The position numbers and the translations under genes are program-made. Of a DNA stretch of 42,591 nt, positions 13,715-21,991 are shown in pieces; the stretch's first letter is position 1; every line of letters begins with the position of its first letter. Under the pieces are notes generated by a model. The model ran no database searches and was not told the DNA's origin. It worked only from the letters and a program-made list of their open reading frames with translations. Origin of the DNA: a virus; IMG/VR virus record IMGVR_UViG_3300048996_000262, positions 1 to 42,591 of that record; one strand, 5' to 3'.

Positions 13715-13902
13715 TGGCCCGGTACTTCACCAAGCACCAAGCATGGGTCGGTGATGAGGAGCACTGGTATCGGAGCTTCGATCCGCACACGCCGACAGTT
13801 TGCGTCCACGAGGCAATCGACACTGGCCTGATTGATAAGGACGGCAATCCGATCAAGCGCGCGCCTAACCCTATGGGCTTCGGGCGAAGGGATGAATGGT
13901 AA
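13714..13902 (+). CDS. hypothetical 62-aa protein
   Basis: MARYFTKHQAWVGDEEHWYR, later IDKDGNPIKRAPNPMGFGRR. Aromatic and charged. Coupled at both ends (TAATG). Not recognised. Confidence 0.6.
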   Translation: MARYFTKHQAWVGDEEHWYRSFDPHTPTVCVHEAIDTGLIDKDGNPIKRAPNPMGFGRRDEW

Positions 13903-14546
13903 TGGCCAGGCACGACAACCCCACCGCAAAGCGCCCACATGAAACGCATTGGCAATGGTGCTCACGCCTTGCCATGATGAAGCAGGAACAGCGCGACAGG
14001 ACTGAACCGCTCGTCCCCATCGAGACGCAGCGCCAGGCCAAGTACGATGACGACTTTGTTATGCACGTCGAGACAGGCACGGTGACAGCCACGAAGCGGC
14101 GCCGGCAAATATCCTCACTAGTTCGGATGCACAACACAGGCCAACTCGACAACGCGCAATACGAAGCGGCCATGCGGATTGCCCGGATAGCCGAACGCAT
14201 CGAGGCTGATGTATCGGTTCGCTGTGCCAGCCTGGAAGCGCGGGTGGACAACTCATCTGGCAATCGTGACGTGTTGGTTGAACACATCGGCCAAGTGCGT
14301 GACGAGGCGGCCTACACGGAATGGCGGCAACGCATACCCATGCCCAAGCGCATGATCCTTGACATGGTGCTAGCCGATCAGCCGCTTGCCAACACGGCCC
14401 GCAAGTTCAACATGGGGTGGCCGGCAGCACGCAAGCGGTTCATCAGCGCGCTGGACCTGTGGTGCAAGCTGCGGGATGATGCAGGCAAGGACATTGACGA
14501 ACGTGACTTGAGTGCGGCTCATGCACGGATTGCGAGGGCGGCGTGA
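13902..14546 (+). CDS. DUF6456-like regulator candidate
   Basis: 214 aa. The middle SSLVRMHNTGQLDNAQYEAA resembles the DUF6456 helical domain of alphaproteobacterial regulators. The C-terminal part (MILDMVLADQPLANTARKFN, then GWPAARKRFISAL) looks like a helix-turn-helix. Its place at the end of the early genes, before terminase, is where a late-gene activator or antiterminator would be. That role is inference. Start ATG 13902 overlaps the previous stop. Confidence 0.55.
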   Translation: MARHDNPTAKRPHETHWQWCSRLAMMKQEQRDRTEPLVPIETQRQAKYDDDFVMHVETGTVTATKRRRQISSLVRMHNTGQLDNAQYEAAMRIARIAERIEADVSVRCASLEARVDNSSGNRDVLVEHIGQVRDEAAYTEWRQRIPMPKRMILDMVLADQPLANTARKFNMGWPAARKRFISALDLWCKLRDDAGKDIDERDLSAAHARIARAA

Positions 14547-14722
14547 TTGGTAAGGCACTAGCCTTCATCGCTATAGTTGTGGCAACGGCGGCATTTGCAT
14601 ACGCATTGGCGTTAGCTCACGGCGGGAGGGATGGGTTTCTGCCGTGGCTGATTGTTGGTGTTTCCGGGATTTTCACCAGCGTGATTATCGGATTGCCTGT
14701 TATTGTAGGATCACCACTATGA
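14543..14722 (+). CDS. small two-helix membrane protein, 59 aa
   Basis: A GTG at 14543 shares GTGA with the previous stop. Two hydrophobic segments (about 3-24 and 35-57) are separated by AHGGRDGF. The stop shares ATGA with the following mini-ORF. Could be a small inner-membrane effector; unknown. Confidence 0.6.
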   Translation: MIGKALAFIAIVVATAAFAYALALAHGGRDGFLPWLIVGVSGIFTSVIIGLPVIVGSPL

Positions 14723-14757
14723 CCGATCCGAAACCACGCATATCGAGGGCAGCATGA
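14719..14757 (+). CDS. 12-codon mini-ORF, possible coupling peptide
   Basis: ATG 14719 and TGA 14755-14757 share ATGA with the genes on both sides. The product would be MTDPKPRISRAA. Same arrangement as 13413-13457. Confidence 0.35.
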   Translation: MTDPKPRISRAA

Positions 14758-15047
14758 CACCGATTGAGCGAGCAGTGCAGGCGGTAGAGAGCGCGCTTTT
14801 CAACCCGGCGCTTAGAGCGTCTATCAGTATTGAATGCGACGACCCGCGCCGTGTCCATCTCGCTATAGTCCACGCCATCCTGTTTGCCATCCGCGAGCCT
14901 AGCGATGAGATGGTGAAGGCCGGTTCTGGTTTCTCCGAGGCAGAGTTGGGTGAGATTCGAGAAGATTTGCGTGAGGTGGCTGCGCGGGATCGCGAAAACG
15001 CGGTAGATAGTTGGCAAGCCATGATCGATGCAGCACTTGTGGATTAA
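14754..15047 (+). CDS. hypothetical phage protein, 97 aa
   Basis: MTPIERAVQAVESALFNPAL, later HAILFAIREPSDEMVKAGSG, a phrase I associate with small phage proteins of unknown role. Helical. Last gene before the reversed lipoprotein gene. Confidence 0.65.
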   Translation: MTPIERAVQAVESALFNPALRASISIECDDPRRVHLAIVHAILFAIREPSDEMVKAGSGFSEAELGEIREDLREVAARDRENAVDSWQAMIDAALVD

Positions 15048-15050
15048 TCG

Positions 15051-15076
15051 TTCACGTAACCCTTGACGAACGTGAA
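15051..15076. repeat. inverted repeat between convergent genes
   Basis: TTCACGT (15051-15057) pairs with ACGTGAA (15070-15076) around 12 nt. A second small palindrome GCACGTTCGTGC follows at 15085-15096. They fill the gap between the convergent genes ending at 15047 and 15114 and could act as a weak two-way terminator. No T-run. Confidence 0.45.
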
Positions 15077-15113
15077 TGAGTAAGGCACGTTCGTGCTACT
15101 GGACGTATTCGCG

Positions 15114-15422
15114 TCAATAGCACTGCCGATGCGGTGATATGCTCAAGCCAATCGGTTTACGTATCTCGATACGGCTACCATTCCCATCGGGATAGACGCT
15201 GAACACCATACCTGCCGCGCCCATCGCGTTCTTGACCTGGATGACCTTCGCGCCATCGGGGCCATCGAGAGCAGGGACATTGTTCTTGTTCGCAAGACAG
15301 AAGGCTACGTCGCCAACAGGTTTTACCGAGCGCACCACTTCACGAGGTGGTTCACTCAGCACGGATTGAGTAGAGGCACAGGCGGATAGGCCAAGGGCCG
15401 CGATAAGGATTGAGTAGCGCAT
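15114..15422 (-). CDS. lipoprotein, reversed accessory gene (moron)
   Basis: 102 aa. Signal peptide MRYSILIAALGLSACASTQS with lipobox LSAC and lipidated Cys15. The mature part contains VAFCLANKNNVPAL and a C-terminal Cys (HRQCY), which may form a disulfide. It is the only minus-strand gene in the rightward half, between the early genes and terminase. This is typical of a moron expressed from the prophage, for example to exclude other phages. I saw no clear promoter; it would have to lie within the HNH gene at 15457. Confidence 0.75.
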   Translation of the reverse strand: MRYSILIAALGLSACASTQSVLSEPPREVVRSVKPVGDVAFCLANKNNVPALDGPDGAKVIQVKNAMGAAGMVFSVYPDGNGSRIEIRKPIGLSISPHRQCY

Positions 15423-15456
15423 CCCCGCAAGATGCCACGACGATGGAGGTCAGGCA

Positions 15457-15750
15457 ATGGCATGGCCAACCACCTCACGGCAGTCACGCGGTTATGGCGC
15501 ACAATGGGACAAGCTACGCAAGCGCATCCTCGCAAGAGACAAGCACCTGTGCCAGCCATGCCGGCGCAAGGGTAAGCTAACGTCAGGTACAGAGGTGGAC
15601 CACATCACCGGCAAGGCTGATGGCGGCACCGATGACGAGGCGAACCTGCAAGCCATATGCACACCGTGTCACAGGGCAAAGAGTGCAGAGGAAAGTGGCC
15701 GACCATTGAGGCAACGGATTTCCGTTGAAGAATGGTTAGCGGAAGGTTAG
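15457..15750 (+). CDS. HNH endonuclease, terminase-associated type
   Basis: 97 aa. RGYGAQWDKLRKRILARDKH leads to Cys32 and Cys35 (LCQPC), then TEVDHI (Asp48, His49), Asn63, and Cys68, Cys71 and His72 (CTPCHRAKS). This matches the small HNH proteins encoded beside terminase in HK97-like cos phages, where they aid terminase cutting. Here a second HNH gene separates it from the terminase. Start ATG 15457 with GGAGG upstream. Confidence 0.88.
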   Translation: MAWPTTSRQSRGYGAQWDKLRKRILARDKHLCQPCRRKGKLTSGTEVDHITGKADGGTDDEANLQAICTPCHRAKSAEESGRPLRQRISVEEWLAEG

Positions 15751-15759
15751 GATTCAAGC

Positions 15760-15823
15760 GGGTCGAGAGAGCGTTGGAGCGCTCATCCCGACCCTGACCA
15801 CTAACGAACGTACGAGGTTCGCA
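15760..15823 (+). promoter_or_regulatory. structured mRNA leader A of HNH gene
   Basis: Outer stem GGGTCG/CGACCC (15760-15765, 15789-15794) encloses an inner stem AGCG/CGCT with a 6-nt loop. A 10-nt linker follows, then stem CGAAC/GTTCG with loop GTACGAG (15805-15821), then 2 nt and the ATG. The ribosome site GAGG is in the loop and first stem base. Same plan as leaders B (21930) and C (25968). Confidence 0.75.
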
Positions 15824-16528
15824 ATGGCTACATGCGGCTCTATACAATCATCGGTCTGCGCTCAATGCGGCGCCGGCTTTGTATTCACGGTTAAGCGCGG
15901 GCCTCCATCACCGTTCTGCCCGATGTGCAAGGATGAAGCACTAAAGGCAAGGAACCGCAGGAACGTCGCTGCGTGTGTGCTGAGGCAGAATGGCGGAGTC
16001 CCCCCATACCAACGTCCACGCGCGCCTACAGTACACAGGAAAGAACCCCATCCATGCAAGCGGTGCGGATCAATAACGCAGCAGCCTATGTATTGCTCGG
16101 ACCGATGCAGACATATAAGCAACGGCACCGTTTCTGACTTCGACAAGGTGCATAGAGAGTGTCTTGAATGCGGCTCGCTATTCACGGCCAGGTTTGAGCA
16201 GAACACATATTGCACAGCGGTATGCAGCCGACGAAGAAATAACCGGAAAGCATCCGCGATGCGGCGCGCCAGAATGCGAGATGTTGCGCGCCACTACTTC
16301 GATCCTGTTGACGTCCTGAGGCGAGACGGTTGGCGTTGCCACCTCTGCGGCATCAGGACGCCCGAGAAGCTTAGGGGTACATACCAACCTAACGCTCCAG
16401 AGTTAGATCATATCGTTCCGCTGTCAGTAGGCGGCGAACATAGCCCAACGAACACGGCGTGTGCCTGCCGCAAGTGTAACCTCATGAAGGCAGGCAAGCC
16501 ATTAGGGCAGATGAGGTTGGTTGCGTGA
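15824..16528 (+). CDS. zinc-ribbon HNH homing-type endonuclease
   Basis: 234 aa. Three paired-Cys zinc ribbons (CAQCG with CPMC; CKRCG with CSDRC; CLECG with CTAVC) form a DNA-reading array. The HNH domain follows: RCHLCG, then LDHIVPLSVGGEHSPTNTAC, then CRKCNLMKAGKP. Its base composition and isolated position between two packaging genes suggest a mobile free-standing nuclease. It shares domain plan and leader structure with the gene at 21992. Confidence 0.85.
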   Translation: MATCGSIQSSVCAQCGAGFVFTVKRGPPSPFCPMCKDEALKARNRRNVAACVLRQNGGVPPYQRPRAPTVHRKEPHPCKRCGSITQQPMYCSDRCRHISNGTVSDFDKVHRECLECGSLFTARFEQNTYCTAVCSRRRNNRKASAMRRARMRDVARHYFDPVDVLRRDGWRCHLCGIRTPEKLRGTYQPNAPELDHIVPLSVGGEHSPTNTACACRKCNLMKAGKPLGQMRLVA

Positions 16529-16562
16529 CCCGTTCATATCGGCGGGGGGGAGTCTGAACCAT

Positions 16563-16649
16563 ATGGATGACGCCCCTAAGGACCGCTGGGATCCACGCAA
16601 AAACTACGTAATACAGGACCACGCCCGAGCGCGCGCGTGCGAGACATGA
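16563..16649 (+). CDS. 28-codon ORF coupled to terminase small subunit
   Basis: ATG 16563 opens MDDAPKDRWDPRKNYVIQDH and ends with a TGA sharing ATGA with the terminase start. A GGGGGGAG tract is 10 bases upstream of the ATG. May be a true small protein or a translational lead-in. Confidence 0.4.
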   Translation: MDDAPKDRWDPRKNYVIQDHARARACET

Positions 16650-17125
16650 CGAAGCGCCGTGATCGCATCGACAGCCCGACTGCGGCTGTGAAGGTTCTGC
16701 AGGCGACAGTTCAGGAACTCGCACCGCCGGCTCATGTGCCATTGGCGAAGGAAGACGAACCGTTCTGGCAGTCGGTTCTGGCCGAGAAGCCCAAGAGCGA
16801 ATGGACTGCGCACGACCTGGAACTGGCCGCGATGCTCGCTCGCTCGATGCGGATGCTCCAGGCGGAAGACGCCAAGTTGTTCGATGAAGACGCGGTGATG
16901 ATGTCAGCGGGCGGCACGCCGATGGCGAACCCTCGGTTGCGGATCGTGGCTGACCTGCACTCGCGGGTTCTGAAGTTCAGGCAAACACTGGGAATACATA
17001 ACCGGGGCAAGGCCGGTGAGCAGCGCGACGTATTGAAGCGGCGCGAACAGGCAAAGGCGATAGAAGATGGAGCCGCATTCGTCGATGATGACGACGACCT
17101 CATTGCCCGTCCTACTGCCCACTAG
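16646..17125 (+). CDS. terS: terminase small subunit
   Basis: 159 aa. Helical DNA-recognition subunit of the packaging motor. The C-terminal LKFRQTLGIHNRG is typical of small subunits beside HK97-type terminases, and GTPMANPRLR precedes it. Start ATG 16646 follows from the coupled upstream ORF; a GTG at 16637 is possible. It overlaps the large subunit by 59 bases. Confidence 0.85.
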   Translation: MTKRRDRIDSPTAAVKVLQATVQELAPPAHVPLAKEDEPFWQSVLAEKPKSEWTAHDLELAAMLARSMRMLQAEDAKLFDEDAVMMSAGGTPMANPRLRIVADLHSRVLKFRQTLGIHNRGKAGEQRDVLKRREQAKAIEDGAAFVDDDDDLIARPTAH

Positions 17126-18692
17126 CCCATTTGTTTGCGGACCCGTCCTCAAGCGGCGGGATTGGCGCAGGCTACCGAACAAGAATTTGACGCGCGCCGA
17201 AAAGAACATGCGGTTTTGCGAAAAGCACTGCCGAGTGCCTGAAGGCAATCTGGTCGGCGGCAAGATTGTGCTGGCCGACTTTCAGGAGGATTTCTTCTAC
17301 GCGGTTTACGACAACGAGGTGCCGACGCGCACCGCGATTCTGTCGATGGCCCGCAAGAATTCAAAGACGGCAACGATTGCGCTGATCGTGATCGTTCATA
17401 TTGCGGGGCCCGAAGCTGTACAGAACAGCCGGATCAGTTCCGGCGCCCGGTCACGCAAGCAGGCTTCGGAGGTGTACAACTACGCGGCGAAGATGGTGGC
17501 GCTGAGCCCCACGCTTCGTCCGATCATTCGTCCGGTGCCCAGCTCCAAAAAGCTGATCGGGCTTTTCATGAATGTTGAATACGAGGCGCTTGCCGCGGAA
17601 GGGGCAACGGCTCACGGCGGTTCGCCAATTGTGGCTATCCTTGATGAACTCGGCCAGGTCAAAGGACCGCAGGACGATTTCGTTGACGCGATTGTCACCT
17701 CGCAAGGGGCTTACGATAACCCGCTGCTGATCGTCATATCGACGCAGGCACCGACCGATGCCGACATGCTCAGCATCATGATCGACGATGCTGAACGGTC
17801 GCAAGATCCCAGCATCGTCTGCCACGTCTATCGTGCGCCGGACGACTGCGAACTGGACGACGAAACAGCATGGAAGGCGGCGAACCCGGCAATGGGGTTG
17901 TTCCGCTCCAAGGCTGATATTGAGGACAAGGCACTAAAGGCCAAGCGGATGCCATCGAGCGAGAGCGCCTTCCGGGTGCTCTACCTCAACCAGCGCGTGA
18001 ACATGGTTTCCGCCTTCGTATCGGCGTCGGTGTGGAAGGAATGCAGTGGCCAACCGGATGGGTTGGATGGATTGGTTTACGGGGGGCTGGATCTTTCAGC
18101 TACGACCGATCTTACCTCGCTGGTTCTGACGTGCCGCAAGGACGGGGTTCTGCATGTGCATCCCTTCTTCTGGATGCCGCAGGACAGCGTAGTTGAGGCA
18201 TCGCGGCGTGACCGGGAGCCTTACGACGTCTGGGTCAAGGAAGGGCTGGTCCGCACGACACCGGGCAAGGTGATAGATTACGACTTCGTGGCCCGCGACA
18301 TTGGGCAGATATGCGCTGGCCTGAACGTCGCCAAGATCGGTTTCGACCGATGGCGGATGGACAGGATGAAGGGCGCGCTGGAGCGGCAGGGTGTTGATCT
18401 CCCGCTTGAGGCTTTCGGACAGGGTTATGTTTCGATGTCCCCGGCGCTGGATGCGCTGGAGGCTGATCTGTTGAAAGGCGCGGTGAGGCACGGCGGGAAT
18501 CTTCCGCTGGCCATGTGCGCCAAGAACGCCGTCGCGGTTCCCGATCCTGCGGGGAATCGCAAACTGGACAAGTCCAAGGCAACGGGCCGCATCGACGGGC
18601 TGGTTGCGCTCACGATGGCGGAAGGGGTGGAAGCAATGAACAGCGAAACCATTGTTCCGCTCGACCAGTGGATCAAGAGCTATGCCGCATGA
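17067..18692 (+). CDS. terL: terminase large subunit
   Basis: 541 aa. Packaging ATPase and headful or cos nuclease. The ATPase domain has Walker A ARKNSKT (95-101) and Walker B VAILDE (189-194). The RNase H-like nuclease follows, with YGGLDLSATTDLTSLVL holding the first acidic residue and a later GFDRWRM region; GRIDGLVAL near the end holds another Asp. Belongs to the Terminase_1 group found with HK97-type heads. Start at ATG 17067 (AAAGG upstream) is a choice; ATG 17085 is possible. Confidence 0.93.
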   Translation: MEPHSSMMTTTSLPVLLPTSPFVCGPVLKRRDWRRLPNKNLTRAEKNMRFCEKHCRVPEGNLVGGKIVLADFQEDFFYAVYDNEVPTRTAILSMARKNSKTATIALIVIVHIAGPEAVQNSRISSGARSRKQASEVYNYAAKMVALSPTLRPIIRPVPSSKKLIGLFMNVEYEALAAEGATAHGGSPIVAILDELGQVKGPQDDFVDAIVTSQGAYDNPLLIVISTQAPTDADMLSIMIDDAERSQDPSIVCHVYRAPDDCELDDETAWKAANPAMGLFRSKADIEDKALKAKRMPSSESAFRVLYLNQRVNMVSAFVSASVWKECSGQPDGLDGLVYGGLDLSATTDLTSLVLTCRKDGVLHVHPFFWMPQDSVVEASRRDREPYDVWVKEGLVRTTPGKVIDYDFVARDIGQICAGLNVAKIGFDRWRMDRMKGALERQGVDLPLEAFGQGYVSMSPALDALEADLLKGAVRHGGNLPLAMCAKNAVAVPDPAGNRKLDKSKATGRIDGLVALTMAEGVEAMNSETIVPLDQWIKSYAA

Positions 18693-20002
18693 CGGGCTAT
18701 AAGCTATCGGCGGCTGCTTCCAAGGCTGAGACTGCCCGCCGGCATTGGAACGGGCTGGAGAAGAAGGAGATTATCGGGACGGGATCGCTTGGCGCGTGGT
18801 CCGGCGCATCGCGCCAGGACGGAAGCAACTTCCGCACCAACATGGTCACGCTAGCGCAGTTCAGCGATTCAATTTCCTCATCCAACCCTGTCGGCCTTTC
18901 GGCAACATGGGCCTGCGTCAATCTTCTGGCCGGGACCATCGCCAGCCTGCAGTTCATGGTTTACCGCACGGGCGCCGACGGCACGCGCACGGTCGCCAAG
19001 GACCATCCGCTCTATTACGTCCTGCACGACAGTCCAAACTATGACCAGGCCGCTCTCGACTTCTGGGAGATCATCGCCGCGGGGATCGAGCTGCAGGGTA
19101 ATGCCTATGCTTCGATTGAACGCCGCGGGAACGGTGAGGTGTATTCGCTGACGCCGGTTCGCCCAGACCTGATGACCGTGACGCGCAAGTCAAACGGGTT
19201 TCTCGAATACTCATGGACAGAGAACGGCGCGCGTACTGTCAAGGACGGCAAGAACGTGCTGCATATCCGCGGCCCATTTGGCGATGCTGTCTCTGGCGTC
19301 TCAACCTTGACAGCCAACCGCTCTGTTTTTGCGGGCGCAATGGCTGCTGACACGGCGGCGCAATCGACCTTCGCCAACGGGCTGCGCCCTTCGGGCACGT
19401 TCAACACTGGCGAGACGCTCAGCAAGGAACAGCGCCAGGAGTTTAACGGACATCTGCAGCAGAACTTTACCGGAGCCGTAAACGCCGGGCGCCCGATGCT
19501 GATGGACCGCGGCATGACGTGGCAGCAGATCAACCTGACGCCAGAAGATGCGCAGATGCTGGATAGCCGCAAGTTCAGCGGCGAAGAAATTTGCCGGATT
19601 TTCGGCGTGCCACCTGCGATGGTTGGCTACGGGGACGCGGCTTCCAATTGGGGCACCGGCAAGGAAGTTGATGTCCTCGGCTTCCAGAAGTTCACGCTGC
19701 GCAAGCGCCTGAAGCGCATTGAGCAGGCCGTGATGAAACAGCTTCTGACGCCCGCTGACCGGGCACAGGGCATCACGGTGGAATTCAATCTCGACAGCTT
19801 GCTGCGCGGCGACACGATGTCCCGGTACGAGGCTTATGAGAAGTCGCTGAAGAACAAGTGGCAGACCATAAACGAGGTTCGCGCCATCGAGAACTTGCCG
19901 CCCGTCCCGTGGGGAGACCGCCCGTGGGGACAGGAGCAGGACATCCAGCTTCAGGAGGATGGAAGCGTGCCGCCCGCTGATGGGCAGGAGGAAAATCAAT
20001 GA
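18689..20002 (+). CDS. portal protein (HK97 family)
   Basis: 437 aa from ATG 18689, sharing ATGA with terL. The dodecameric portal is the DNA entry and tail attachment vertex. Characteristic parts are SATWACVNLLAGTIASL, the YVLHDSPN segment, and EEICRIFGVPPAMVGYGDAA in the stem region, then a flexible acidic C terminus. Length fits the family. ATGA-coupled to the protease. Confidence 0.95.
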   Translation: MTGYKLSAAASKAETARRHWNGLEKKEIIGTGSLGAWSGASRQDGSNFRTNMVTLAQFSDSISSSNPVGLSATWACVNLLAGTIASLQFMVYRTGADGTRTVAKDHPLYYVLHDSPNYDQAALDFWEIIAAGIELQGNAYASIERRGNGEVYSLTPVRPDLMTVTRKSNGFLEYSWTENGARTVKDGKNVLHIRGPFGDAVSGVSTLTANRSVFAGAMAADTAAQSTFANGLRPSGTFNTGETLSKEQRQEFNGHLQQNFTGAVNAGRPMLMDRGMTWQQINLTPEDAQMLDSRKFSGEEICRIFGVPPAMVGYGDAASNWGTGKEVDVLGFQKFTLRKRLKRIEQAVMKQLLTPADRAQGITVEFNLDSLLRGDTMSRYEAYEKSLKNKWQTINEVRAIENLPPVPWGDRPWGQEQDIQLQEDGSVPPADGQEENQ

Positions 20003-20622
20003 ACAGCCTCGACTTTCAACTTGACCTGAAAGCCATCGACGAAAGTGGCAACATCGAAGGTCTCGCTGTCGGCTATGGGAATGTGGATTTCGGCGGCGAT
20101 CAGGTAATGCCGGGCGCCGTTGATTACACGCGGCTGAAGTCCCTGCCGATGCTGCTGTTCCACGACATGAAGCGGCCCATCGGTGTGTGGACCGAGTTCA
20201 AGGAAACAACAGACGGGCTGTTCGCCAAAGGCCGGATTTCACTCGCAGCACGCGACGGGAAAGAGGCCCACGGTCTGGCTAAGGACGGGGCGCTAGCTGG
20301 CTTGTCGATGGGCTACAGGGCGATCAAGCATCGCTTTGAGGGTAAGACCCGCCAATTGCTGCAGGTCGCTCTGCATGAGGTTTCCCTTGTTGCCATCCCC
20401 ATGAATGACCGCACCGTGGTCACGGGCGTGAAAGACATTTTGGAGGGCGGCGCATTGCCCACCCTTCCCGAATTCGAGGAGTTCCTGAGAGAGTCAGGCT
20501 TCTCGAAAACTCAGGCCACTGCCATCGCTGGCAAGGGTCTGGCCTCATTGCTCCGGGGAGAGCCTGGCAATGAACCCACTGCTGACTTTTGGTCGGCTCT
20601 TGGGGCGCAACTTCGCGCCTAA
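19999..20622 (+). CDS. HK97-type prohead protease (S78)
   Basis: 207 aa. Herpesvirus-assemblin-like serine protease that trims the capsid protein delta domain and itself. LLFHDMKRPIG gives the catalytic His55, LAGLSMGY gives Ser103, and LHEVSLVAIPMN (125-136) is the conserved strand. The C-terminal tail is probably self-cleaved. Coupled to the portal. Confidence 0.93.
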   Translation: MNSLDFQLDLKAIDESGNIEGLAVGYGNVDFGGDQVMPGAVDYTRLKSLPMLLFHDMKRPIGVWTEFKETTDGLFAKGRISLAARDGKEAHGLAKDGALAGLSMGYRAIKHRFEGKTRQLLQVALHEVSLVAIPMNDRTVVTGVKDILEGGALPTLPEFEEFLRESGFSKTQATAIAGKGLASLLRGEPGNEPTADFWSALGAQLRA

Positions 20623-20648
20623 CTCCCTGTGAAATGAGGAATACGACA

Positions 20649-21875
20649 ATGACGACCGAGACCAAGACGGTGGCCGAACAGGCCGCTGAGATCAAGGCTG
20701 CGTTCGATACGCGGTTCGACGAACTGAAGGCAATTGCCACCGACGCACTCGGCAAGGCTGAAAAGGGCGAACCCCTTGCTGCCGGCGCCAAGCAGTCTGC
20801 TGACGAGGCAATCACTGCCGTCAATGAAGCCAAGGCCCGTCTCGATGAGATGGAGCAGAAGATGGCCCTGCGCGGCGATGAAGTCTCGCAGCAGGCTAAG
20901 TCGCTGGGTGAGCAGTTCACCGACGATGCTTCGGTGAAGGAGTTCATGTCGCAGGGCGCTAAGGGACGTGTCAGGTTTGAGACGAAGGCGATTATCTCTG
21001 CCCTCACGACCGTTGCTGATGGCTCTGCCGGCGACCTGATCGTCCCTGATCGCCTTGCTGGCGTTGTGCAGCCTGCACTTCGCAAGCTAACCGTTCGCGA
21101 TCTTCTGGCACCGGGACGCACCAATTCCAACGCGATCCAGTATGTCAAGGAAACCGGCTTCACCAACAATGCCGCAACCGTGACGGAAACTGCTGGCACG
21201 GCGAAGGCGCAGTCGGATATCCAGTTTGATATCGCGACCAGCAACGTTACGACCATTGCACATTGGGTGCTTGCCACCAGGCAAATTCTCTCAGACGTTC
21301 CAATGCTGCAGTCGTACATCGACGGGCGCCTGCGCTATGGCTTGTCCTATGTTGAGGACAACCAGCTTCTCAACGGCGCTGGCACCGGCACCGACTTGAA
21401 TGGCGTGTATACGCAAGCAACGGCATCGACTGCCAACTTGGCGGTTGTTGCCACACCCACGAAGATCGACGTGCTACGGGCCGCTATGCTCCAGGCGTCA
21501 CTTGCCAACCTGCCGCCCTCGGGCATCGTCCTGCATCCGACTGACTGGTTCACCATCGAAGTCACCAAGGACACCGCTGGCGGCTACATCATCGGCAACC
21601 CACAGGATTCGACGCAGCCGCGTATGTGGGGCCTGCCCGTGGTAGAAACTCCGGCGATGACTGTTGGCGCATTTCTTGTTGGCGCATTCAAGACCGGGGC
21701 GCAAATTTTTGACCGTCAAGACTCTACGGTTGAAATTTCAACTGAAGATTCTACAAACTTCAGAATGAACCTCGTGACGATCTTGGCGGAACAGCGGCTT
21801 GCCCTCGCAGTATATAACCCTCTCGCGTTCACGAAGGGTGTGTTTGCCACCCAGATTACAGACCTTACTTCGTAA
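20649..21875 (+). CDS. major capsid protein (HK97 fold)
   Basis: 408 aa from ATG 20649 (AGGA upstream). The first 100 or so residues are a charged coiled coil, the scaffolding delta domain removed by the protease. The HK97 core starts near FETKAIISALTTV and includes GDLIVPDRLAG, HWVLATRQILSDVPML, the ATPTKIDVLRAAMLQA helix and GIVLHPTDWFTIE. Whether it crosslinks cannot be told. A large hairpin region and an HNH gene follow. Confidence 0.95.
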   Translation: MTTETKTVAEQAAEIKAAFDTRFDELKAIATDALGKAEKGEPLAAGAKQSADEAITAVNEAKARLDEMEQKMALRGDEVSQQAKSLGEQFTDDASVKEFMSQGAKGRVRFETKAIISALTTVADGSAGDLIVPDRLAGVVQPALRKLTVRDLLAPGRTNSNAIQYVKETGFTNNAATVTETAGTAKAQSDIQFDIATSNVTTIAHWVLATRQILSDVPMLQSYIDGRLRYGLSYVEDNQLLNGAGTGTDLNGVYTQATASTANLAVVATPTKIDVLRAAMLQASLANLPPSGIVLHPTDWFTIEVTKDTAGGYIIGNPQDSTQPRMWGLPVVETPAMTVGAFLVGAFKTGAQIFDRQDSTVEISTEDSTNFRMNLVTILAEQRLALAVYNPLAFTKGVFATQITDLTS

Positions 21876-21929
21876 GGACTTCAGCAATACTTGTCTCTTG
21901 ACCTTGGTGTCGGCTAAGAGCATAAAAAC

Positions 21930-21991
21930 GGGGACTGAAAGGCCGGCAAGCCGATCAGTCCCCTGACACCCACGATCATGCGAGGATCGAG
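21930..21991 (+). promoter_or_regulatory. structured mRNA leader B of HNH gene
   Basis: Stem GGGGACTGA/TCAGTCCCC (21930-21938, 21955-21963) encloses GGC/GCC with a 6-nt loop. An extra GGTGTC/GACACC pairing (21906-21911, 21965-21970) can enclose the whole. A 9-nt linker follows, then CGATC/GATCG with loop ATGCGAG (21973-21989), 2 nt, and the ATG. Compared with leader A, the small stem has a compensatory T-A to A-T change. Confidence 0.78.

Noticed and set aside
15760-15823. HEARO/omega RNA (IscB-type guide RNA) as explanation of the HNH leaders
   Set aside because: The leaders are about 60 nt, end at the ribosome site, and the HNH proteins have zinc ribbons but no RuvC or IscB domain.
19301-19999. 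Minus-strand ORF (232 aa) opposite the portal gene
   Set aside because: Shadow of the portal coding frame.
20420-21319. Long minus-strand ORF (299 aa) opposite protease and capsid genes
   Set aside because: It lies opposite two certain genes, has low-complexity Ser/Ala/Val content and no ribosome site; a shadow of high-GC coding.
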